From: an uncultured Bacteriovorax sp.
Lineage (GTDB): Bacteria; Bdellovibrionota; Bacteriovoracia; Bacteriovoracales; Bacteriovoracaceae
Length of the DNA stretch: 12,920 bases
Direction: 5' to 3'
Assembly: GCA_946482295.1 (NCBI GenBank)
Contig: CAMLRB010000099.1
Location: 1 to 12,920 of the forward strand
Numbering within the stretch: position 1 is the stretch's first letter; each line of letters opens with the position of its first letter. The position numbers were made by a program, and so were the translations under genes. The notes below the pieces were generated by a model. The model was not told where the DNA came from, did not search any database, and worked only from the letters and a program-made list of their open reading frames with translations. Shown here piece after piece: positions 7,543 through 12,920 of the stretch.

Positions 7543-9339
7543 ATGACGGGATTTGACGGGATTTTAAGGCCATGGCATAGTTCAAATATGTTAAGTCATG
7601 ATTTTTTATCTGGGCATTATTCTAAAACGATTGAACAGCTTCACAAAAAAGCGGTGAATCGTTCAGACGTTATATCTCTAATTGGGGCCTATTCCTTTTT
7701 AGGAAAACTTTTTGAAGCTCAAAAAATGTTTCGAGATCACAAGAATCACTTGAATGATGTTGAAAAGTCTGTGGCAAGATTTTTTATAGGACTCACACTG
7801 ACTCGTAAATCTGAATATAAAAAGGCAGTCATCATTTTCAATCGCAATTATCAAATTTTGAAAAAAACGACCCCATCCCCAATACATTCTTTTTATGTTT
7901 ACCAAGGAATGGCCTTCTACCTCTACTTCATAGGCAAATTGAAAACCTCCAAAAAATGGGGCCTTCGAGCTTACGATGCTGCAATGTCTTCGCGAGACGT
8001 CTATGCACGTTCTCTCGCACTAGATTTACTAGGACATTTAAAAGTGAGATTAGGTGAAATCAATGCCGGTCTTAATGATTTAAAGGCGGCCGCAGATCTA
8101 GCAAGAAAACTTAACAACATTAGTGTTGGGGAGGCAATGGAAATCTCTCACTTGCAATACAAAGCACAGTTTGGACTCGAGTCCAATGAAATTCTGGAGC
8201 AGTTAAAAGCTAAATATTTCCAACTCCAATCAGAAGATAACTACAGTCGGGGAGCGATCGGATTAGAGTTGGCCAGACAATTAACATTGAGAGGAATGTT
8301 TTTAAGGGCCGAGGAAATATTGGCATCATCCTCTTCCCACATTTTTGCGAGCGAAAATCGCAGGCAAGAAATGACTTTAAATATCCGCTATGCAGAGAAT
8401 GCTTTTCAAATGGGTAAAACATCTTTGGCATGGAATCACATTCGCATGGCCCGTCGATGTCTGCATTTCGAAGCTGACAAAGCTTTTGAAGTGCAGATCC
8501 TTGGTATGGAGTTAAAACTTTTTCCTGAAAATTTACGTGCTCCAGTAGAAAAAAGATTGCTTCAGCTTTCTCAGCACTATGATTCACTTATCAATCAAAA
8601 TATTCTACATAGACTCGGTTTAAAGGAAGCAGATACATCTCTAGAAGATCATTTTGCTCTGACCCTGAAAAAAATTAGCTCTCATCGAGATCCGATTCAC
8701 GCCATTATTGAATCGCAGTACTTGTCACTTTTATATTTATATCTCGACATACCTAGAAATGAACGTTGTTTGTATTTTGATCAGCAAAATAATCGAATGA
8801 TATTTTTTCTGAATGAAGAGATCTCATTGACAGAAAAAACTCTCACTAAAACAGACATTAAACTTTTTCTACTTTTACAAGCAGGCCATCAAACTAAAGC
8901 TGATCTTTGTTCGCAAGTATGGGGTTATCAGTATCAACCAGAGCGCCATGATACGATTATTCATACCTCACTGAGCTCACTGAGAAAAAAGTTTGGTCGG
9001 GCCGCAGTTTTTATTGAGACCACTGAAAATGGTTATCAACTAAATTCAAAGCTAAAGCTGATACTCTCTCAATTGGATTCCCCCCCTATTCCCCATTTTA
9101 ATTCAGGGCCTCCGCTGCCTCTCAAAGCAGCTGATCTTAACTTGCGCCAACTTAAGGCCCTCAATTATTTGAAAAATAATGAAGCCTTGGATGTTACAAC
9201 CTATAGAAAAATTTTCAATGTAACTGAAGTTACGGCCTCAAGAGACTTGCGTGGCTTAAAAAAAAATGGTTTTGTAGAGAGCGTTGGTCGAGCTAGGGCC
9301 ATAAAATATGTTCGAACTGAAATAGCAAGGAAATCATAA
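7543..9339 (+). CDS. Regulator: TPR-like repeats, OmpR-type winged helix, then DeoR-like winged helix
   Basis: A 598-aa cytoplasmic protein. Residues about 40-345 are all-helical with TPR-like spacing (AYSFLGKLFEAQKMF, YKKAVIIFNRNYQ, LALDLLGHLKVRLGEINAGL). Residues about 417-502 look like an OmpR/PhoB winged helix: LTKTDIKLFLLLQ, the LCSQVWG turn, HTSLSSLRKKFG as recognition helix and FIETTENGYQL as wing. Residues about 533-592 look like a second DeoR-type winged helix (LNYLKNNEALDVTTYRKIFNVTEVTASRDLRGLKKNGFV). No receiver or kinase domain is seen, so signals probably arrive through the repeats. It is divergent from the haem operon 65 bp away, whose control is its likely job. AAGGAG (7535-7540) lies only 2 nt from the ATG, unusually close; a later ATG at codon 16 lacks a Shine-Dalgarno sequence, so I keep 7543. 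Confidence 0.8.
   Translation: MTGFDGILRPWHSSNMLSHDFLSGHYSKTIEQLHKKAVNRSDVISLIGAYSFLGKLFEAQKMFRDHKNHLNDVEKSVARFFIGLTLTRKSEYKKAVIIFNRNYQILKKTTPSPIHSFYVYQGMAFYLYFIGKLKTSKKWGLRAYDAAMSSRDVYARSLALDLLGHLKVRLGEINAGLNDLKAAADLARKLNNISVGEAMEISHLQYKAQFGLESNEILEQLKAKYFQLQSEDNYSRGAIGLELARQLTLRGMFLRAEEILASSSSHIFASENRRQEMTLNIRYAENAFQMGKTSLAWNHIRMARRCLHFEADKAFEVQILGMELKLFPENLRAPVEKRLLQLSQHYDSLINQNILHRLGLKEADTSLEDHFALTLKKISSHRDPIHAIIESQYLSLLYLYLDIPRNERCLYFDQQNNRMIFFLNEEISLTEKTLTKTDIKLFLLLQAGHQTKADLCSQVWGYQYQPERHDTIIHTSLSSLRKKFGRAAVFIETTENGYQLNSKLKLILSQLDSPPIPHFNSGPPLPLKAADLNLRQLKALNYLKNNEALDVTTYRKIFNVTEVTASRDLRGLKKNGFVESVGRARAIKYVRTEIARKS
7544..7563 (+). repeat. Perfect tandem 10-bp repeat overlapping the regulator start
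   Basis: TGACGGGATT occurs twice back to back, starting at the second base of the ATG. It encodes part of the N-terminus (TGFDGI). Because 10 is not a multiple of 3, gain or loss of a unit would shift the frame. It may equally be a tandem binding site next to the divergent promoter. Confidence 0.6.
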
Positions 9340-9783
9340 ATGAAAGCATTTTTTTTAGCATTAAGTATGATCATCTCACGTCAGATCATGGCCGCTACTT
9401 ACGAAGTTCCAATGACAACCGAATTAAAAAAGTTTGCCACATTCGAGCTTGAAGAATTTAGAGTAAAAAATGAAAACCAAACTCTCATCATAAAGTATGC
9501 TCTTCCTGAAACAGTAACTGGCAGCGTTCAAACAATTACACTCGTTGGTTTTGTCCCTGAAAGTACTCAAAATTTTTTCATGTACGGCGATAAAGCAGAG
9601 GCCAATTGTCGTATCGAGTACACGCGAACTCAATGTTCTGTTGTTTATAAAAAATTAGAAATCGACTTGGATAAAGCTCGTGCTGCTATCGAGTTGATAT
9701 CTCAATCTGTAGAAGAAACACAAGCTAGATTGGAAGTTACGCGTTTTTTCTCCAATGATCCTGTAGGAATTATCACGTTCTAA
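9340..9783 (+). CDS. Small exported protein of unknown function, coupled to the regulator gene
   Basis: A 147-aa protein that I do not recognise. Residues 1-18 look like a Sec signal peptide (MKAFFLALSMIISRQIMA, cleaved after IMA). The mature part is predicted mixed beta strands with a C-terminal helix. Two cysteines (NCRIEY and QCSVVY, ten residues apart) could form a periplasmic disulphide. The ATG immediately follows the stop of the regulator gene (TAAATG), with AAGGAAA upstream, so the two genes are almost certainly co-transcribed and coupled. That places it with the regulator and the divergent haem module, perhaps as an envelope sensor or accessory factor; this is context only. No terminator is obvious after it. 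Confidence 0.7.
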   Translation: MKAFFLALSMIISRQIMAATYEVPMTTELKKFATFELEEFRVKNENQTLIIKYALPETVTGSVQTITLVGFVPESTQNFFMYGDKAEANCRIEYTRTQCSVVYKKLEIDLDKARAAIELISQSVEETQARLEVTRFFSNDPVGIITF

Positions 9784-9955
9784 TCACTTAGCATTTTTGT
9801 GCCCATACTCGTTGCCATCGATTTGGCACTCATGAAATTTCATTGTCTCTGGAATCAATAACTTAAAAAACCATTGAAATTGACAACCTGTTGGTATAGC
9901 GGAAATCGGGCGTTTTAAAGATTTTGGACCGACGGACACATTTTATAATTTAAGT
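9784..9955 (+). promoter_or_regulatory. Intergenic region with TATAAT placed for leaderless transcription of the transglycosylase gene
   Basis: A perfect TATAAT lies at 9944-9949; the expected transcription start 7 nt downstream is the A of the ATG at 9956. No Shine-Dalgarno sequence precedes that ATG. No good -35 lies at 16-18 bp spacing; a perfect TTGACA at 9880-9885 is too far upstream to pair with it. The remainder shows no terminator or gene. Confidence 0.5.
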
Positions 9956-10627
9956 ATGAAAACACTCATACTACCCATACAGACAATTAAGGAAAAAGAG
10001 CTCGTTCTTAAACTTGTTCTTGTCTCAACTTTGGCCTTGACTGTAATGACTCAGTCTAAGAATAAAGTGTCTACTAAGGCCCAACCCGTTGAACTTACCG
10101 ATATGTATGTCGATACATTTGGTGATTTCGATCAAGTTCCTATCGCTCACAGACCAGAGGTTGTCTCTGAACTAATCGCTTCTTTGAAACCAAACCTATC
10201 TAAAACAAAAAGAGTGGAATTAGCAAAGGCCATTAAACAGACAATGGCGAAACACAACATTCCACCGCAAGTTGTTCTTGCTATTATTGATACGGAATCA
10301 GGATTTAATCATGAACTTGTCTCTTCAACTGGAGACTATTCTCTAGCTCAAATAAACGTGAATATTTGGAATAAAGAATTTGAAAGATTAAAGATGCCTC
10401 TCATCGATCTGGAACGTTTGCAGGCCGATCAAGTTTATTCGCTGGAAATGATGGGACAGATTCTCAATCTGCTTAAGAAACGTTATGAAAAAATTGACCG
10501 TCGCTGGTATGCTCGTTATCACTCAAAAACACAAAAGTATAAACATGCTTATCTCTCGAAGATGGAACTAAGAATGGCAAAGATGTCGAAGAAACTTGAA
10601 ATGTCAGGTGCAGTTGCTTATCACTAA
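9956..10627 (+). CDS. Membrane-anchored SLT-type lytic transglycosylase
   Basis: A 223-aa protein with an N-terminal hydrophobic segment (about 16-31, ELVLKLVLVSTLALTVM) after a short cytoplasmic lead containing lysines; no clear cleavage site, so probably an inner-membrane anchor with the rest in the periplasm. Residues about 90-205 form a soluble-lytic-transglycosylase-like domain: IPPQVVLAIIDTESGF with catalytic E114, then STGDYSLAQIN (124-134) and W138. WYARYHSKT (184-192) corresponds to the usual conserved Y/S-rich C-terminal motif. The family cleaves the MurNAc-GlcNAc bond of peptidoglycan, forming 1,6-anhydro ends. The domain is compact and there is no LysM or other binding module. The gene stands alone with its own promoter; the next gene is convergent. 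The domain call is strong; its cellular role (wall remodelling, assembly of an envelope machine) is open. Confidence 0.87.
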   Translation: MKTLILPIQTIKEKELVLKLVLVSTLALTVMTQSKNKVSTKAQPVELTDMYVDTFGDFDQVPIAHRPEVVSELIASLKPNLSKTKRVELAKAIKQTMAKHNIPPQVVLAIIDTESGFNHELVSSTGDYSLAQINVNIWNKEFERLKMPLIDLERLQADQVYSLEMMGQILNLLKKRYEKIDRRWYARYHSKTQKYKHAYLSKMELRMAKMSKKLEMSGAVAYH

Positions 10628-10655
10628 AAAAAGGTCCCTGCGGAGACAGGGACCT
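10626..10655 (-). terminator. Rho-independent terminator of the minus-strand lipoprotein gene
   Basis: A perfect 9-bp stem (AGGTCCCTG 10632-10640 with CAGGGACCT 10647-10655, 6-nt loop) is followed on the minus strand by a run of seven T (10632-10626). On the plus strand no T-tract follows, so the transglycosylase transcript is served less well. Confidence 0.88.
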
Positions 10656-10665
10656 AACTTACTTC

Positions 10666-11472
10666 TTATTTAATTTCTTCAGATAAGAACTTTTTCGATG
10701 CTGACTTCACGATTGTGTTGTCTTGAAAGACACCAATAGATTCAAAGACAAACTTATCATCTTTCACAGTCATTGCTCGATAGAGAGTTCTGCCGTTGTC
10801 TTCCAGTCTCAATCTTCCTAATTGATACACAATATACTTAGGTTCATCAATAACAACCTTGTAAGAGTCTACAATCTTCCAATTCACTCCAAGATTGAAC
10901 TTTAAAAACTTCTGAACGTTATTTGCATCCAATCCAATCACAACACCTTTTTCATCACGAAGAGATATTGTCATACTTTCTGTCATCAATGCCTGGATAA
11001 TAAACCCAACATCGTTAAGATACATTTTGCAAGTTTCACTCATTCCATTGTTATACCATTCTGAAACACCAACACTACTCATGTATTCGATGATCAATCC
11101 ATTGAGTTCGATATCAACAAATATATTACTTTTAAGATCAAGTCCCCCACTCACCACAGGATTCCCTTGAGAAAGAAAACCAAGTCCGCCCTGAAAGGTG
11201 TAAGTATATTTCTTTTCCACGTTTGAGAAATCCTCGAAACGCTCCACCGATTCCGAAGGGAAACATTCGCGATGATTGGCCACATAACTAAGTGCTGTCG
11301 GTCGTCCAGCCAACATTGTTCCCGTTTTAGTTTCTTTCAATGGATTTTGAAATCCAATGTAGCCGTACTCTTTCACCAAACCATTTATAACGCTGACTGG
11401 ATCTTGCGCGACTGGTGGTTTGCAACTTGATAACATAAGCACTGCTAAAAAACTAAAACCTATCTTGTTCAC
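10666..11472 (-). CDS. Lipoprotein of unknown function
   Basis: A 268-aa protein starting with GTG, preceded by GGGGGT about 7 nt upstream on the minus strand; an ATG 13 nt upstream is out of frame. Residues 1-17 form a lipoprotein signal ending in the lipobox L-S-S-C17 (MNKIGFSFLAVLMLSSC), followed by KPPVAQDP. The mature part looks like mixed alpha/beta with many strands (KYTYTFQGGLGF, NIFVDIELNGLIIEYM, YKVVIDEPKYIVYQLGRLRL). Two further cysteines (HRECFP, SETCKMY) could pair. No family motif recognised, and no conserved neighbour: the gene is divergent from a secreted protein gene and convergent with the transglycosylase gene. Envelope location is well supported; function unknown. Confidence 0.75.
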   Translation of the reverse strand: MNKIGFSFLAVLMLSSCKPPVAQDPVSVINGLVKEYGYIGFQNPLKETKTGTMLAGRPTALSYVANHRECFPSESVERFEDFSNVEKKYTYTFQGGLGFLSQGNPVVSGGLDLKSNIFVDIELNGLIIEYMSSVGVSEWYNNGMSETCKMYLNDVGFIIQALMTESMTISLRDEKGVVIGLDANNVQKFLKFNLGVNWKIVDSYKVVIDEPKYIVYQLGRLRLEDNGRTLYRAMTVKDDKFVFESIGVFQDNTIVKSASKKFLSEEIK

Positions 11473-11689
11473 GCGTGACCCCCATATGTCGAACGTTGAA
11501 AGTGGTTTTCACATTGTGCGGGCATTAACACTGGAATTCAATTTTTCAAAAATTCAGGAGTTTAATATGAGGCCAAAGAGAAATCTTTGACAATTATTTT
11601 AGGCGTGAAGTCATTAGCTCATTAAGATTATTCACTTTGATAAAATCTTCGGTATACTAAAAAGAGTGATTCATTAACAAGGATGTTTT
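11473..11689. promoter_or_regulatory. Divergent intergenic region with a -10 for the secreted protein gene
   Basis: This 217-bp gap between divergent genes is the longest in the window. TATACT (11653-11658) is a good -10 for the plus-strand gene 32 bp downstream, though its -35 is poor. A perfect TTGACA at 11587-11592 has no matching -10. AATTTTT-C-AAAAATT (11540-11554) is a perfect AT palindrome of unknown role. I see no RNA gene or small ORF with a ribosome site. Confidence 0.4.
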
Positions 11690-12127
11690 ATGAAAAATTA
11701 TTTTCTCATCGTTTTATTCTTACTCTCATCAGGTGCCGCACTCGCATGTACGAATTTCACTGGAGATTATCGTACACGTTACATGACTTATTACTCTATC
11801 AGACAAGATGGATGTTTAAATTTAGACATCAATGATGAAACTGGAACACGGCATCTCACTCTCGACAATATCGAAAGAAAGATTGATGAATATGATATTT
11901 ACGCTGATAACGATGAAGTATTGGCCAATGTTCAAATCTTTTTTTCAAGTGGAATCAAAGGTGAAAAATGGATGACAACAGTTAAAGACGTAATCACTTA
12001 CAAAGGTGGTGAATCTGAATCTGAAGAAAGGCGAACAGAAGTTTTTTTTAACGAAGAAGGAAATTTAGTCACCCATTATTTTTATGCAGATGGTACACAA
12101 GATACAGAAGTAGATCTTAAATATTAA
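11690..12127 (+). CDS. Small secreted protein of unknown function
   Basis: A 145-aa protein. Residues 1-19 are a Sec signal peptide (MKNYFLIVLFLLSSGAALA) with an ALA cleavage site directly before C20. Because C20 sits at +1, a lipoprotein is possible, but A-L-A-C is a weak lipobox. C20 and C42 could form a disulphide. The mature protein begins TNFTGDYRTRYM and looks like a small beta-rich, lipocalin-like barrel with acidic strands; this is impression only. AAGGA (11679-11683) lies 6 nt before the ATG. The gene is monocistronic, bounded by its own promoter region and a strong terminator. No family recognised. Confidence 0.75.
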   Translation: MKNYFLIVLFLLSSGAALACTNFTGDYRTRYMTYYSIRQDGCLNLDINDETGTRHLTLDNIERKIDEYDIYADNDEVLANVQIFFSSGIKGEKWMTTVKDVITYKGGESESEERRTEVFFNEEGNLVTHYFYADGTQDTEVDLKY

Positions 12128-12159
12128 AAAAGGGAGGTTTAACCTCCCTTCTTTATTTT
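12126..12159. terminator. Bidirectional rho-independent terminator
   Basis: AAGGGAGG (12130-12137) pairs with CCTCCCTT (12143-12150) around TTTAA, extendable by two pairs. A T-rich tract (CTTTATTTTA) follows on the plus strand, and six A just before the stem give a T-run on the minus strand. It serves the convergent secreted-protein and hydrolase genes. Confidence 0.88.
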
Positions 12160-12920
12160 ATAATGGCAACCAATCAAATCCTTTTTTATCTTCTCTTAGT
12201 CTTCCCAGTCCTGGAAATGCAATGTGAGCGGCCCCAACAATCATCCCCTCTTCAGCGGCCTTCTTAAAAAACTTACTTCTTTGGGCAAAGGCTTCTTTAT
12301 TATTGCTGTCGAATTGAATAGTCACAGATGGATCTGCAAATTGGATTGCCCCCACATGTATTAAATCACCGACGATGAGCAGTTTTTCACCTTTGCTCTC
12401 GATAAGGTAGACCGTATGACCTGGTGTATGGCCATGGCTGTTAATGGCCTTGATGCCATCTACTAATTGAGTGTCACCTTCAAAAGGTTTAACTTTGTTT
12501 TCTTTTTGATAAGGAGCAAATGTCGCGATCGGGCCTTCAAAAAAACCTTTACTTTCTTTTGGAGCTTTTTCTAAATTTTCTTTTGATAACCAAAAGTCCA
12601 GGTCGTGTTGATCAGCTCTGACAATCGCATTAGGAAATGCAACTTTTGAATCCGCAGTAATTCCACCAATATGATCATTATGTAAGTGGGTCACGTAAAT
12701 TTCATCAACTTGTTCAGGAGTATATCCTGAAGCTCTTAAGTTAATTGCTAGTTTTCCAAGTGTTGGTCCAAACAATGATGCTGCTCCAGCATCGATAAGT
12801 ACAAGCTTTGATCCTGTATTAATAAGATAAGCATTAACTGTCGTTTCAGTTGGGGATTGCAGTCCAGAACGTTTAAATTCCTTTTCAAGGCGTTTCTCAG
12901 CAATGTTGTTTAGAAGTTTA
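12158..12920 (-). CDS. Metallo-beta-lactamase-fold hydrolase resembling methyl parathion hydrolase/OPHC2, 5'-partial
   Basis: The frame is open to the window edge; 253 codons are visible and no in-window start is credible. A TTG at 12775 lies inside the conserved LIDAGAASLFGPTLG strand-turn and is not the start. The dinuclear metal site is complete: H78-L-H80-N-D82-H83, SHGHTPGHT (second ligand set), D in GDLIH, and H in AAHIAFPG. Several stretches (GYTPEQVDEIY, RADQHDLDFWLS, ESKGFFEGP, GDLIHVGAIQFADPSVT) match what I remember of methyl parathion hydrolase and OPHC2, a group with lactonase and promiscuous phosphotriesterase activity. The native substrate is probably a lactone or ester, not a pesticide. 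A signal peptide cannot be judged because the N-terminus is missing. Fold and metal site are very secure; subfamily fairly so. Confidence 0.88.
   Translation of the reverse strand, partial: KLLNNIAEKRLEKEFKRSGLQSPTETTVNAYLINTGSKLVLIDAGAASLFGPTLGKLAINLRASGYTPEQVDEIYVTHLHNDHIGGITADSKVAFPNAIVRADQHDLDFWLSKENLEKAPKESKGFFEGPIATFAPYQKENKVKPFEGDTQLVDGIKAINSHGHTPGHTVYLIESKGEKLLIVGDLIHVGAIQFADPSVTIQFDSNNKEAFAQRSKFFKKAAEEGMIVGAAHIAFPGLGRLREDKKGFDWLPL

Noticed and set aside
9799..9829. GTGCC...GGCAC as terminator of the small exported gene
   Set aside because: Only 5-bp arms with a 21-nt loop and no T-tract.
9823..9838. TTGGCAC as a sigma-54 promoter
   Set aside because: The required TTGC-type -12 element is absent; AAAT stands there instead.
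11540..11554. AATTTTT-C-AAAAATT as a terminator or operator
   Set aside because: Pure A/T palindromes are expected by chance in this DNA; it is not next to a gene end and has no second copy.
12773..12775. TTG start for the metallo-hydrolase
   Set aside because: It lies inside a conserved family segment (LIDAGAASLFGPTLG) and the frame continues upstream to the window edge.

Overview
The window is AT-rich DNA from a diderm (Gram-negative) bacterium. Two genes encode lipobox lipoproteins, one encodes a signal-peptide-bearing outer-membrane-barrel-like protein, and several encode small Sec-exported proteins with cysteine pairs. Base composition, lysine-rich proteins and many uncharacterised exported proteins would fit the Bdellovibrionota (Bacteriovorax/Bdellovibrio-like predators), but there is no rRNA or other marker, so that placement is inference. 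I see no tRNA, rRNA, CRISPR array, IS element or prophage gene. Intergenic regions are short (the longest is about 217 bp), and convergent gene pairs share rho-independent terminators.

Region 1 (1-5165), glyoxylate bypass. After the 3' end of an amphipathic-helix repeat protein comes a minus-strand XRE-family regulator of the RamB/MccR/ScfR type. It has an N-terminal HTH, a degenerate IrrE-like segment and a C-terminal cysteine motif. Divergent from it is one 981-codon gene that fuses a complete malate synthase A to a complete isocitrate lyase, both with intact catalytic motifs. The 153-bp gap between them holds a perfect inverted repeat (AGCGAA-N2-TTCGCT) with a third half-site, a second inverted repeat, and a regulator promoter that appears to give a leaderless mRNA. 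A Shine-Dalgarno-like sequence plus ATG sits exactly at the domain junction, so free isocitrate lyase might also be made.

Region 2 (5166-9783), an exported haem module and its probable regulator. A tight minus-strand operon encodes a lipoprotein with two tandem c-haem domains, a YceI-family periplasmic carrier, and a barrel-like protein with an N-terminal CxxCH haem site. Divergent from it is a 598-aa regulator with an unusual layout: helical TPR-like repeats, an OmpR-type winged helix, then a DeoR-like winged helix. A small exported protein is coupled behind it. The arrangement suggests a regulated periplasm/outer-membrane redox or lipophilic-carrier system. This is my best candidate for something undescribed.

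Region 3 (9784-12920). This holds a membrane-anchored SLT-type lytic transglycosylase with a perfect TATAAT exactly positioned for a leaderless transcript, an unknown lipoprotein on the opposite strand, a small secreted protein, and the 5'-truncated gene of a metallo-beta-lactamase-fold hydrolase that closely resembles methyl parathion hydrolase/OPHC2.
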